Positions 1 to 7,064 of a stretch of 12,732 nucleotides of DNA are shown here, piece by piece; positions within the stretch are counted from its first letter, which is position 1; every line of letters starts with the position of its first letter. The translations under genes and the position numbers were made by a program. Origin of the DNA: an uncultured Campylobacter sp. (GTDB lineage: Bacteria > Campylobacterota > Campylobacteria > Campylobacterales > Campylobacteraceae); the NCBI RefSeq assembly GCF_938045535.1, contig NZ_CALIMQ010000212.1, forward strand, positions 1 to 12,732. The letters run 5' to 3'. The notes under the pieces are model-generated. The model was not told where the DNA came from. It was given only the letters and a program-made list of their open reading frames with translations, and did not search any database.

Positions 1-220
1 ATGAGCTAGTAAAATAAATCGAGATTAGCTCTTGAGGTAAAATTTTACGACCATTCTTTGTATTCGCCGCGTCTTTGTAATATGCAGCTTCGCGGCGCCG
101 ATAAGACAGGTAGGCTAAATTTGAAATTATTTGCTTCGCCTGCTCATTTAGTGTGCACTTTGCATAGGATTTACCTTTGATACAAAGCGAAATTTTGGCT
201 CCCCCATACCGAGGCGGCAA
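1..220 (-). CDS. possible partial hypothetical protein (start uncertain, C-terminus beyond window)
   Basis: Seen: on the minus strand one frame is open from just after a TAA at 245-247 to the left edge, about 81 codons. This is unusually long for such AT-rich sequence, and the implied peptide looks protein-like (it includes LNEQAKQIISNLAYLSYRRR and KNGRKILPQEL). No ATG or GTG lies in this frame. The only conventional candidate start is TTG at 218-220, which sits too far (about 18 nt) from an AAAGGAG-like sequence at 239-245. The gene may therefore be decayed at its 5' end, or the frame may be chance. I do not recognise the family and assign no function. The coordinates use the TTG as a nominal start. 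Confidence 0.3.
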   Translation of the reverse strand, partial: MPPRYGGAKISLCIKGKSYAKCTLNEQAKQIISNLAYLSYRRREAAYYKDAANTKNGRKILPQELISIYFTSS

Positions 221-257
221 TAGCGCTTGGGAGTTTAACTCCTTTTAGAGGAATTTT

Positions 258-525
258 TAAAATTTAAATCATAAAATTGTAGCTACGGAGCAGGTATTTG
301 GAGCTGAAAAAATAGAAATTTACAAGCTAGCGCGGGCTTTGTGAGACGCAAAATTGAAACGGACTCTATAAAAGTTGCGTAAATTTTAAATGCAGCCGAA
401 TCGCTTAAAATTTTACTTCCGAAAATGGAATTTCGCGCTAGCGGTGCGTGCGTTTTAAATAGCCTCACAAATCCCGATAAAATTTGCGTTTTAGGAGAGG
501 CAAGCAAAATCAAGACCGAATTCTA
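258..525 (+). pseudogene. possible decayed coding remnant, frameshifted
   Basis: Seen: in the plus direction a coding-like stretch (ATEQVFGAEKIEIYKLARAL, 282-341) ends at a TGA. The frame two bases on then continues as GFVRRKIETDSIKVA, hits one TAA near 378, and stays open through LNAAESLKILLPKMEFRASG and onward to a TAA at 523-525. Amino-acid use resembles that of the neighbouring genes. No start codon with a ribosome site is evident. Inference: this is an old gene broken by a frameshift and a nonsense change. The alternative is chance in AT-rich intergenic DNA. No family is recognised. The rest of the gap to 625 shows only a short direct repeat at 583-600. Confidence 0.2.
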
Positions 526-625
526 AAAGCAAATTAAGCCCGCAACGTATTCTCCCACTTAGTCATTACAATAAAACGAATTTCAAGCGGAGGTCAAGCG
601 CACGAATTAAATTCTGCACGAAATT

Positions 626-1414
626 TTATTCAACCAAGAATTCCTTCTTATCGATCGTGCCATGATAAAAAATCCCGAGCGTATCATCAAAGGTCTTATC
701 CAAAAATCCATCTTTTTTTAGTCCTGCTAAAGATGTATTGATTAGCTCTAGCAGCGCATTATTGCCCTTCTGCACGGCGATTGCGTTGTAAGTTTGCTTA
801 CCTAGACCATCCAAAGCAACCTGCGTTTTATTATCGATGATTGCGTATGCATGCAGGATTAGGTTATCATCGACATGCACGGCATTTTTCGCCCTTTTGA
901 AAGCGCGGTAGCATTTAGCCGAGCTGGCGCAGAAATTCAAATTCTTTCTGAAGCCCGCTTTGCGTAAGAAATTGTGAATAGGAGAGTGTTTGATGACGAA
1001 AATCCTCTTTTTGCGGAGTTGATCGAAGCTCGTGATATTTTCGTCTTTTTTGGCTAACACACCTACCTGCACCTTAAAATAAGGCTCCGAAAAATCTACT
1101 TTTTTCGCTCGCGTGGGCGTAGGAGTAAAGGTCGCAATCACCATATCCGCTTCATTGCGCTGTAAAGCGCTAATGCGTCTTGAAGCCGTGATCGGGATAA
1201 ATTTTACCTTGCCAGGATTATCGCCGAAAATCTCCTTACCGAGCTTCTCGCCAAGAGCAATCTCAAATCCCCTGTATTTGCCGTCTACGAGCGCACTAAA
1301 CGGCGGCTGATCGTTATATACACCGATGCGAACGAGCCTATCTTTTTTGATCTGATCCAAAGAATTTGCAGATAGAAAACCAAGTAGTAGAGCCGCCAAA
1401 ACAAATACTTTCAT
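626..1414 (-). CDS. periplasmic amino-acid-type ABC transporter substrate-binding protein (SBP_bac_3 / PEB1-HisJ family)
   Basis: A 262-residue secreted binding protein, likely the periplasmic capture component of a polar or acidic amino acid ABC importer. Seen: residues 1-18 are a hydrophobic signal peptide ending LSANS with no lipobox cysteine, so a soluble periplasmic protein is expected. The family core follows: IRIGV-like first strand with NDQPPFS (34-40), RGFEIALGEKLG (48-59), the ATFTPTPTR segment with Arg102 in the position that usually binds the ligand alpha-carboxylate, and VDFSEPYF (106-113). Asp182 or Asp183 of HVDDN occupies the place of the usual amino-group ligand. Odd points are a Cys162-Cys168 pair and a tail after FYHG (250-252) longer than usual. 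No permease or ATPase gene lies beside it, so it is an orphan here. The start is supported by AAAAGGGGAG ending 3 nt before the ATG. Exact substrate is not predictable. Confidence 0.88.
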   Translation of the reverse strand: MKVFVLAALLLGFLSANSLDQIKKDRLVRIGVYNDQPPFSALVDGKYRGFEIALGEKLGKEIFGDNPGKVKFIPITASRRISALQRNEADMVIATFTPTPTRAKKVDFSEPYFKVQVGVLAKKDENITSFDQLRKKRIFVIKHSPIHNFLRKAGFRKNLNFCASSAKCYRAFKRAKNAVHVDDNLILHAYAIIDNKTQVALDGLGKQTYNAIAVQKGNNALLELINTSLAGLKKDGFLDKTFDDTLGIFYHGTIDKKEFLVE

Positions 1415-1444
1415 TTGCTCCCCTTTTAGTTGAAATAAGGCGCA

Positions 1445-1466
1445 ATTATAATAAAAAGAAATTATA
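1445..1466 (-). promoter_or_regulatory. candidate sigma-70 promoter of the binding-protein gene (two TATAAT boxes)
   Basis: Two perfect TATAAT hexamers are read on the minus strand, at 1450-1445 and 1466-1461. The nearer one follows a T-rich stretch, as in Campylobacter promoters, and would give a leader of about 20-25 nt before the ATG at 1414. Which one is used cannot be told from sequence. Confidence 0.5.
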
Positions 1467-1497
1467 GCCAGCTAAAATTCTGCGATTTATGGCGCAT

Positions 1498-1525
1498 TTT
1501 CATCTAAATTTATGAAAAGATGAAA
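1498..1525. repeat. perfect 8-bp inverted repeat upstream of the binding-protein promoter
   Basis: TTTCATCT (1498-1505) and AGATGAAA (1518-1525) are exact reverse complements around a 12-nt AT-rich spacer. The element lies about 30 bases upstream of the distal TATAAT of the minus-strand binding-protein gene and about 290 bases beyond the nifU stop. It could be an operator or part of a weak terminator. No T-run follows it in either direction, which argues against a standard terminator. Confidence 0.3.
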
Positions 1526-1626
1526 TTCGCGGAGAAATTCTATGTTTAATTTACAAATGAAATCTCATAAAAAAACTTACACGAGCGAAAAAGCTTTTAA
1601 TTAAATTTATAAACAAAATTTTACGG

Positions 1627-1773
1627 ATGGATTTCACGTTAGAAAACCTTAGCGAAATTTACGATATTCTTAAAAGCAAACGGCGAAATTCTACGCAGAT
1701 TTAGCGTCTAATTGCGAATTTAGCTAAGGGGCGAAATTTAGCTCCGCTGTTGCGCAGAAGCTTAAGCTCTTAA
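1627..1773 (+). pseudogene. possible small decayed gene interrupted by an amber codon
   Basis: Most of the 1415-1818 gap is AT-rich noncoding DNA, but a plus-strand frame from ATG 1627 reads 25 residues (MDFTLENLSEIYDILKSKRR and on), meets TAG at 1702-1704, then continues 22 residues (RLIANLAKGRNLAPLLRRSL and on) to TAA at 1771-1773. Composition is helix-forming and protein-like on both sides of the stop. No Shine-Dalgarno sequence precedes the ATG. It may be a remnant of a small gene, a 25-residue peptide, or chance. No family is recognised. Confidence 0.2.
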
Positions 1774-1818
1774 AATTTCGTAAGACTAAGCTAAGATGCA
1801 AACGTAGCAGTAATAGCC

Positions 1819-2820
1819 CTAGATCGGCATTACGCGGATGTTTGGGCTAAGGTTTTCTTGCAAAACATTTTCGATCGCGTATAATGTGCCGCTCGCACCG
1901 CTGGCGCAGCCGCTGCAAGCGCCTAGGTAGCGGATATAGATATCCGTTTTGCCGTCGTCTGCAGGCCTAATGTCGATGACGTCGAGATTGCCGCCGTCCA
2001 TCTGAAGCATCGGGCGGATATCCTCGTCAAGCACCCCTTCGACCGCTTTAAATTTACCGATCAAATTTAACTGCTCAAAGCTCATCTCCGCTCCCGCTTT
2101 CACGTTATTAGCGGCACTCGCCTCGGCTTGAGCTTGAAGTCTCTCTCGCTCCATCTCCTCTCTGGTTTGCTTTAAAATATCGACCAGATAGTAATCCTTC
2201 TCCTCGTGTCCGCCCGGGCGCACGCAGGATTTACAAAACGCGCCCGCTTTGGTGTATTGCGTGATCTCCTCGACCGTATGAAGATCGTTTAGGCGGATCA
2301 CCTCTTTGATCGTGCCGAGGCTTACGCGCGCGCAGTCGCACACGATGATCTCATCCTCGAAATGCGCGGGATCGACGCCCTTATAATTCGCTGCAGCCTG
2401 CTTGATGACATCGTATGCCATGACCGAGCAGTGCATCTTTTGCGGCGGTACGGCAGGTTCATCGGGATTATCGCGCATCGCGTGCTCTACGTCTAAATTT
2501 GTAATCTTTACCGCTTGATCGACGGTCTTTCCGATACAAAGCTCAGCCATCGTGTCCGAACTCGCAATCGCCGTGCCGCAGCCGAAGCTTTTAAATTTAG
2601 CGTCTAAAATTCTATCGGTTTTAGGATCTATTAGCCAATATAACCGCACCGCATCGCCGCAACTCTCGGCGCCGAAGTCCGCGACCACTAGCTTACCGCC
2701 TCTAGCCTTTGCTTCCTCCTCGGTGATCTCGCCCATATAGCGAGGATTATTCATGCGATCCTGCACTTTTTGCGAGTATTGCTCCCAGATCGAGCCGTTT
2801 ATCAAACTATTTTTTGCCAT
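1819..2820 (-). CDS. nifU: NifU-type Fe-S cluster scaffold protein
   Basis: A cytoplasmic scaffold on which [Fe-S] clusters are built from sulfur supplied by the cysteine desulfurase encoded just upstream, then passed to apoproteins. Three modules are visible in 333 residues, the full length of modular NifU. An IscU-like N-domain carries the three scaffold cysteines Cys54 (ESCGD), Cys81 (FGCGT) and Cys131 (KMHCS). A central BFD-like [2Fe-2S] domain has Cys161-x-Cys163 and Cys196-x2-Cys199. After an Ala/Glu-rich linker (about 220-248), a C-terminal Nfu domain has MDGGNLDVIDI (274-284) and the CSGC pair Cys302/Cys305. The gene starts 3 nt after the nifS stop, with AAAGGA inside the end of nifS, so the two are co-transcribed and probably translationally coupled. 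In epsilonproteobacteria this NIF-type pair is the general housekeeping system and is not tied to nitrogen fixation. Confidence 0.95.
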   Translation of the reverse strand: MAKNSLINGSIWEQYSQKVQDRMNNPRYMGEITEEEAKARGGKLVVADFGAESCGDAVRLYWLIDPKTDRILDAKFKSFGCGTAIASSDTMAELCIGKTVDQAVKITNLDVEHAMRDNPDEPAVPPQKMHCSVMAYDVIKQAAANYKGVDPAHFEDEIIVCDCARVSLGTIKEVIRLNDLHTVEEITQYTKAGAFCKSCVRPGGHEEKDYYLVDILKQTREEMERERLQAQAEASAANNVKAGAEMSFEQLNLIGKFKAVEGVLDEDIRPMLQMDGGNLDVIDIRPADDGKTDIYIRYLGACSGCASGASGTLYAIENVLQENLSPNIRVMPI

Positions 2821-2823
2821 TTT

Positions 2824-4023
2824 TTATCCTTTATTTTTCTCATAACCTTGCGGCGCGTAAGCAAACGTGCTTGAAATCCCGCGAAGACGGGCGATAGCTT
2901 TGCCTATATGCTCGATCGCGTAATCGATCTCCGCCTCCGTCGTAAAGCGCGACAGCGAAAGCCTTAGCGCCGTATGCGCCAGCTCCTTATCCGCGCCGAT
3001 CGCTTCCATTATCGGGTTATTCTCGAGCGCCTCGCTCGCGCACGCGGAGCCAGTAGAAGCGGCTATGCCCGCTTTATTTAGATCCCACAGCATCGCCTCT
3101 CCTTCAACGCCTTGGATCGAGGCGAGGATGGTGTTTGGCACGCGAATGCTGCGATCACCCACGACGCTTACGTTTGAAATTTGCAAAAGCGCATCTTCCA
3201 GCTTATCGCGAAATCTGCTTACCTGAGTGCGCTCAAAATCCATAAATTTATTCGCTAGTTCTAAAGCTTTGCCGAGCCCCACGATACCCGCGACGTTTAG
3301 CGTGCCGCTACGGCGTCCGCCCATATGCTCTCCGCCGTGAAGCAGGCTCGTAAGCGGCTTGCTATCTTTGATATAAAGCGCGCCGACGCCCTTTGGAGCG
3401 TGAAATTTATGCCCCGAAAGGCTTAAAAAATCCACGTCGGCATCGCGCACGTTTACCTTTATCTTGCCTACGGCCTGCACCGCGTCGGCGTGATATAGCG
3501 CACCGCGCTCATGCGCAATACGTGCGATCTGTTTAACGGGAAAAATCGTGCCGGTTTCGTTATTTGCCCACATCACGCTAACAAGCGCGGTTTTGTCGTT
3601 AATTTTTTCGGCAAGCTCGTCAAGATCGATTAGTCCGTCTTTATCGACGCCCAGGCGAGTAATCTTTACGCCGCAAATTTTTTCTAAAAAAGCACAGGTC
3701 GCGCTGATTGCGGGGTGCTCGACGGAGCTTATGATGATATTATCCTTCTCGCCGGTTAGAATTTTATCGTAGTAAATTCCTTTTAAAACCCAGTTATTGC
3801 TCTCGGTCGCACAGCTTGTGATGACGATATCGTCCGCATCCGCAGCGCCGAGTCCCGCATAGAGCCTATCCATCGCAGTTCTTAGCGCGGGATGAGTCTC
3901 GCTACCGAAGCTGTGAAGGGAGTTTGGATTGCCGTATTTATCGCAAAAAAACGGCTTCATCTCCTCAAAAACTTCGGGATCGACCATCGTAGTGGCGTTA
4001 TTATCCAAATAAACGCGCTGCAT
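2824..4023 (-). CDS. nifS: cysteine desulfurase (NifS/IscS, class V aminotransferase fold)
   Basis: A PLP enzyme that converts L-cysteine to L-alanine and leaves a persulfide on its catalytic cysteine for delivery to NifU. The protein is 399 residues, normal for the family. Seen: N-terminal YLDNNATT (5-12), ATESNN (72-77), SVEHPA with the PLP-stacking His103, DAVQ with Asp180, the PLP lysine Lys206 in SGHKFHAPKG, GGRRSGT (236-241), and the active-site loop STGSACAS with catalytic Cys328. The ATG is preceded by AAGGA at a spacing of 6. It is the first gene of a nifS-nifU operon. A -10-like TATTAT at 4096-4091 and a perfect inverted repeat at 4042-4064 lie between it and folE, so regulation at the leader is possible. 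All key residues are intact. Confidence 0.96.
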   Translation of the reverse strand: MQRVYLDNNATTMVDPEVFEEMKPFFCDKYGNPNSLHSFGSETHPALRTAMDRLYAGLGAADADDIVITSCATESNNWVLKGIYYDKILTGEKDNIIISSVEHPAISATCAFLEKICGVKITRLGVDKDGLIDLDELAEKINDKTALVSVMWANNETGTIFPVKQIARIAHERGALYHADAVQAVGKIKVNVRDADVDFLSLSGHKFHAPKGVGALYIKDSKPLTSLLHGGEHMGGRRSGTLNVAGIVGLGKALELANKFMDFERTQVSRFRDKLEDALLQISNVSVVGDRSIRVPNTILASIQGVEGEAMLWDLNKAGIAASTGSACASEALENNPIMEAIGADKELAHTALRLSLSRFTTEAEIDYAIEHIGKAIARLRGISSTFAYAPQGYEKNKG

Positions 4024-4041
4024 AAAATTCCTTTCTAAAAT

Positions 4042-4064
4042 TTGTCTGAAATTTAATCAGACAA
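4042..4064. promoter_or_regulatory. perfect 8-bp inverted repeat in the nifSU leader (candidate operator or hairpin)
   Basis: TTGTCTGA (4042-4049) and TCAGACAA (4057-4064) are exact reverse complements with a 7-nt spacer, AATTTAA. The element ends 18 bases before the nifS ATG and lies downstream of the putative -10 (4096-4091), so it would sit in the 5' leader. That position suits a repressor site or an RNA hairpin near the ribosome site. Which protein might bind it is not evident from sequence. Confidence 0.45.
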
Positions 4065-4090
4065 TTTCGCTCTTTTATCAATTTCGCACG

Positions 4091-4096
4091 ATAATA
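4091..4096 (-). promoter_or_regulatory. candidate -10 box for nifSU
   Basis: TATTAT on the minus strand within TTATATTAT, giving a predicted leader of about 60 nt before the nifS ATG. It lies downstream of the folE stop, so nifSU need not depend on folE transcription. There is no obvious -35, which is usual for Campylobacter. Confidence 0.4.
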
Positions 4097-4134
4097 TAAC
4101 ATAATTGCTAAATTTTTCTTTAACGCTTACCGTT

Positions 4135-4719
4135 TTAAAAACCAAAAGTTTTCGGAGAATTTATTAGATCGAAAAATTCCTTGCGCGTGTCGTTTCGGCT
4201 GATAAAAAGCCCCCGCAGTGCCGACGTAGTCGTAGTCGAGTTGATCTTTTGCACGCCGCGCATCTCCATACACATGTGCCGCGCTTGAAGCACCACGCCC
4301 ACGCCGAGCGGACGGATCACCTCCTGGATGGCGCTTGCGATCTGCTCGGTAAGCTGCTCTTGGATCTGCAGCCTGCGCGCGAAAATATTTACCATACGCG
4401 GAATTTTACTAAGCCCCACGACCTTTTTATTCGGGATATACGCGACGTGTGCGCGCCCGATGATCGGCAGCAGATGGTGTTCGCAGAGACTATAAAATTC
4501 TATATCTTTTATCAAAACCATCTCGTTGTTGCTGCTCTCAAACAGCGCGTCGTTTAAAATTTCTTTTGGATCCAGCTCGTAGCCGCTAGTTAGAAACTCA
4601 TAGGCTTTGGCTACGCGCTCGGGCGTCTTCGCAAGCCCGTCGCGTTTCGGATCCTCGCCTAAAATTTCAAGCATCTGCGACACGCAGTTTTCGAATTTAG
4701 CTCGGCTTTTTTCGTTCAT
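4135..4719 (-). CDS. folE: GTP cyclohydrolase I
   Basis: Converts GTP to 7,8-dihydroneopterin triphosphate plus formate, the first step of tetrahydrofolate synthesis, also used for queuosine-type pathways. From ATG 4719 the protein has 194 residues, normal for the bacterial enzyme. Seen: LAKTPERVAKAYEFL (29-43), FYSLCEHHLLP with zinc ligands Cys79 and His82 and catalytic His81, GLSKIPR (102-108), and ARHMCMEMRG with His148 and the third zinc ligand Cys150. These match the classical zinc-dependent type IA enzyme. A TTG nine bases upstream (4728) is in frame, but it abuts the AAGGAA ribosome site (4734-4729) with no spacing, whereas the ATG is 9-10 nt from it, so the ATG is chosen. It stands alone, divergent from the siderophore receptor. 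Confidence 0.96.
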   Translation of the reverse strand: MNEKSRAKFENCVSQMLEILGEDPKRDGLAKTPERVAKAYEFLTSGYELDPKEILNDALFESSNNEMVLIKDIEFYSLCEHHLLPIIGRAHVAYIPNKKVVGLSKIPRMVNIFARRLQIQEQLTEQIASAIQEVIRPLGVGVVLQARHMCMEMRGVQKINSTTTTSALRGLFISRNDTRKEFFDLINSPKTFGF

Positions 4720-4728
4720 TTTTAGCAA

Positions 4729-4734
4729 TTCCTT
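4729..4734 (-). promoter_or_regulatory. ribosome binding site deciding the folE start
   Basis: AAGGAA on the minus strand. It touches the in-frame TTG at 4728 directly, which is too close, and lies 9 nt before the ATG at 4719. It therefore supports the shorter protein. Confidence 0.7.
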
Positions 4735-4767
4735 AAAGATCGATGCGCGATATTACTCAAAAACGCC

Positions 4768-4773
4768 TTTTAT
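4768..4773 (-). promoter_or_regulatory. candidate -10 box for folE
   Basis: TATAAA on the minus strand within GTTATAAAAGG, about 50 bases before the folE ATG. It is a plausible but unproven -10. Confidence 0.3.
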
Positions 4774-4816
4774 AACGCTGATAAATTTTAAAATTCCACG
4801 CGAAATTTTATCAATC

Positions 4817-4840
4817 TCATTATGTTAATGATAATATATT
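4817..4840 (+). promoter_or_regulatory. candidate Fur box of the siderophore receptor
   Basis: TCATTA (4817-4822) and TAATGA (4826-4831) form a perfect palindrome around TGT, and the sequence continues as TAATGATAATATATT. It closely resembles the NATWAT-repeat Fur boxes of Campylobacter. It sits directly upstream of the putative receptor promoter (T-run and G at 4854-4859, TAAAAT at 4862-4867), where Fe-loaded Fur would block transcription. The receptor identity makes iron control expected. Confidence 0.6.
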
Positions 4841-4853
4841 TAAATTTAATAAA

Positions 4854-4867
4854 TTTTTGTTTAAAAT
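4854..4867 (+). promoter_or_regulatory. candidate promoter of the siderophore receptor
   Basis: TTTTTG (4854-4859), two bases, then TAAAAT (4862-4867): the T-run/G plus -10 arrangement typical of Campylobacter sigma-70 promoters. The predicted leader is about 33 nt and ends in AAGGAG (4894-4899), 7 nt before the ATG. Confidence 0.45.
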
Positions 4868-4906
4868 CCATCGTTTCGATAAGCTTTATCTACAAGGAGT
4901 TCGGTA

Positions 4907-7057
4907 ATGAAATTTAAGATGAGTTTTGGTGCGGCTTTGGCGCTTTTTTCCTTTGCTTGCGCCGAACAAAACGCCGCGGCAAGCTCCGCCTCGGGCGAAA
5001 ACCTAGGCAATATCGAGGTCGTAGAATGGGCGAATAACGACGACGGCTACCGCGCCGTACGCAGCGAGATCGGCAAGACGACTAAGAGAATTTTAGAAAT
5101 TCCGCAAACCGTAAACGTCGTAACGCAGCAGTATCTAAAGGACAAAAAGCCAGACACCTTAGCGGAATCGCTGCAAAACGTAAGCGGCATAAGCTACGCA
5201 AATACGACGGGAAATATTTTCGATGCGATCATCAAGCGCGGCTTCGGCGAGGGTCGCGACGGCTCGATTATGCGCAACGGCGTGCCGGGCGCCGTGATGC
5301 ACAACTACAATAAAACCATTCAAAGCGTCGAGGTTCTAAAAGGGCCCGCGAGCATGCTCTACGGCGCGCAGCAACCGGGCGGCGTCATAAACATGGTAAC
5401 TAAAAAGCCGCAGTATGAGTTTATAAATGAGCTTTGGGGCGGGCTAGGCAACCGCAACTATTGGGACGCGGGATTTGATACTACAGGACCGATCGCAGAT
5501 AGCGGCTTTGCGTATAGATTTATATTCGATTACTACGCGAAGGATTATTGGCGAAATTTCGGCAGTATAAAAAACACGCTCTTTGCGCCGTCGCTTGCGT
5601 ATCAAGGAGACGATTATTCGATAAGCTTAGGCTATACCCATAGCCGCTCTACCGATCCAGTGGATCGCGGCGCGTTTTTAGTGCCGAGTACGGGTAAAAT
5701 TTACGGCAGCGGTAAAGTCCGCTTCGACGAGCCGGTAAATAAACTACAAAGCAAGCTCGATACGGTTGATTTCGGCTTTGAGAAGGAATTTAACGAGGAT
5801 TGGATATTAAAAGGCGCCTATGCTTTCTCGCGCAGCAAGCACGAATACGGCTACGTCCGTCCGAACAATCCATTCACGCCCCAAGGCCTTACCGGCACGA
5901 CGCGATCGTATAACTACTACGATAATTTCATACACCGCACGCACGCAGCAAGCGTCACGCTAAACGGCAAATTTGAAACGGGCGCGCTTAAGCACGACGT
6001 TCTTTTCGGCACGGATTACAAAAACTACTACAGATACCGCCCGGGCGCGCTAAAAGGCACCGCAGGGCGCATCAATATGCTTACCGGACGGACCGCTTCG
6101 GGCGCCGTCCTAACGAACGATAGAGAGCCAAAAATACAATATCAAAAGCTAAGAACGATCGGTATTTACACCCAAGATAATATAAATTTAACCGACGAGT
6201 TGATACTTTCTTTGGGCGTGCGTAGGGAATTTTACGATCAAGTAGCCAAACAAAGCTGGCAAGGACCGAACAACACCGATCAGAAAAAGGCCGCTACGAC
6301 CTATCAGGGCGGGCTTTTGTACCTGTTAAGCCCGCAGTGGTCGGTATATACTAACTACGCGCAAAGCTTCACGCCGCAGATGTCCATAGGCGAGGCGATA
6401 GGCGGCGATCTAAAGCCGGAGGAAGGCAAATCCGTGGAGTTCGGCACTAAATTTCAAAACGATCGCGTCACTGCGGGCGCGGCGGTGTTTAATATCGATA
6501 AAAGAAACATCCTGCGAACGGTAAATAATATAAGTGAGACGATCGGCAAGGCCCGCTCGCGAGGATTTGAGCTCGATATAAACGGGCGCGTGACGCAGGG
6601 ACTTAGCATGTCGGCGAGCTATGCATATACCAAAACGAGAGTGCGTGAGGACGACGGCGCTTTTGCGGTGCTAATCGGCAAACCGCTGGAAGCGACGCCA
6701 AAGCACCAAGCAAGCCTATTTGCCAACTACGATTTCGCACATCTAGGCGCAAAGGGGCTTAGGCTGGGCGGCGGCGCACGATACTTCGGCTCGTGGTACA
6801 CCTACTATATGCGCACGAACCTACCGAGCGTGCCCGCAGGAACGGCGTTTAAGCTGTCTCACGCCGTAGTTTATGACGCCTTCGTGAGCTACGATACTAA
6901 AATTTTGGGCTATGATACGAATTTTTCGTTCAATGTCAAAAATTTGACCGACAAAAAATACTATACCTCATCCTCAACCGGCACGACCACGAGCGTGATA
7001 CCTATTCAAATGGGCTACGCGCGGCAGTTTATGTTTAACGTATCGGTAAAATTTTAA
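4907..7057 (+). CDS. TonB-dependent outer-membrane siderophore receptor
   Basis: A 716-residue outer-membrane gated channel that probably imports a ferric siderophore using energy from TonB-ExbB-ExbD. Seen: signal peptide (1-19, KFKMSFGAALALFSFACA type), a TonB-box-like IEVVEW (36-41), and a plug domain (about 57-168). The plug has IPQTVNVVTQQYL (65-77), LAESLQNVSGISY (85-97), RGFGEGRD (111-118) and VEVLKGPASMLYG...PGGVINMVTKKP (141-168), the signature of the siderophore-receptor subfamily that includes FhuE, FoxA and FpvA. The rest is beta-strand-rich with alternating aromatics, and ends in NVSVKF with the C-terminal Phe typical of barrel proteins. AAGGAG lies 7 nt before the ATG. A Fur-box-like palindrome lies upstream. 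No TonB, periplasmic or permease genes are adjacent, so it is a stand-alone receptor. The ligand cannot be told; a xenosiderophore is likely. Confidence 0.93.
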   Translation: MKFKMSFGAALALFSFACAEQNAAASSASGENLGNIEVVEWANNDDGYRAVRSEIGKTTKRILEIPQTVNVVTQQYLKDKKPDTLAESLQNVSGISYANTTGNIFDAIIKRGFGEGRDGSIMRNGVPGAVMHNYNKTIQSVEVLKGPASMLYGAQQPGGVINMVTKKPQYEFINELWGGLGNRNYWDAGFDTTGPIADSGFAYRFIFDYYAKDYWRNFGSIKNTLFAPSLAYQGDDYSISLGYTHSRSTDPVDRGAFLVPSTGKIYGSGKVRFDEPVNKLQSKLDTVDFGFEKEFNEDWILKGAYAFSRSKHEYGYVRPNNPFTPQGLTGTTRSYNYYDNFIHRTHAASVTLNGKFETGALKHDVLFGTDYKNYYRYRPGALKGTAGRINMLTGRTASGAVLTNDREPKIQYQKLRTIGIYTQDNINLTDELILSLGVRREFYDQVAKQSWQGPNNTDQKKAATTYQGGLLYLLSPQWSVYTNYAQSFTPQMSIGEAIGGDLKPEEGKSVEFGTKFQNDRVTAGAAVFNIDKRNILRTVNNISETIGKARSRGFELDINGRVTQGLSMSASYAYTKTRVREDDGAFAVLIGKPLEATPKHQASLFANYDFAHLGAKGLRLGGGARYFGSWYTYYMRTNLPSVPAGTAFKLSHAVVYDAFVSYDTKILGYDTNFSFNVKNLTDKKYYTSSSTGTTTSVIPIQMGYARQFMFNVSVKF

Positions 7058-7064
7058 CCTTAGT

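Noticed and set aside
230..242. GGAGTT/AACTCC palindrome near the start of the left-end frame
   Set aside because: The loop is one base and no start codon is suitably placed. It is too small to call a regulatory element.
325..442. Inverted 9-mers GCTAGCGCG (325-333) and CGCGCTAGC (434-442)
   Set aside because: The core GCTAGC is itself a palindrome and the matches do not extend. Neighbouring short matches are not in inverted order, so no single structure results.
283..513. Minus-strand ORF of 76 codons
   Set aside because: The peptide is a Ser/Phe/Leu-rich low-information sequence with no ribosome site, and the opposite strand looks more coding-like. Treated as a shadow.
1759..1768. AGCTTAAGCT palindrome downstream of nifU
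   Set aside because: It is a perfect palindrome with no loop and no T-run, so not credible as the nifSU terminator. No other strong terminator was found there.
4720..4728. Upstream TTG start for folE adding three residues
   Set aside because: The TTG abuts the AAGGAA ribosome site with no spacing, while the ATG at 4719 has suitable spacing.
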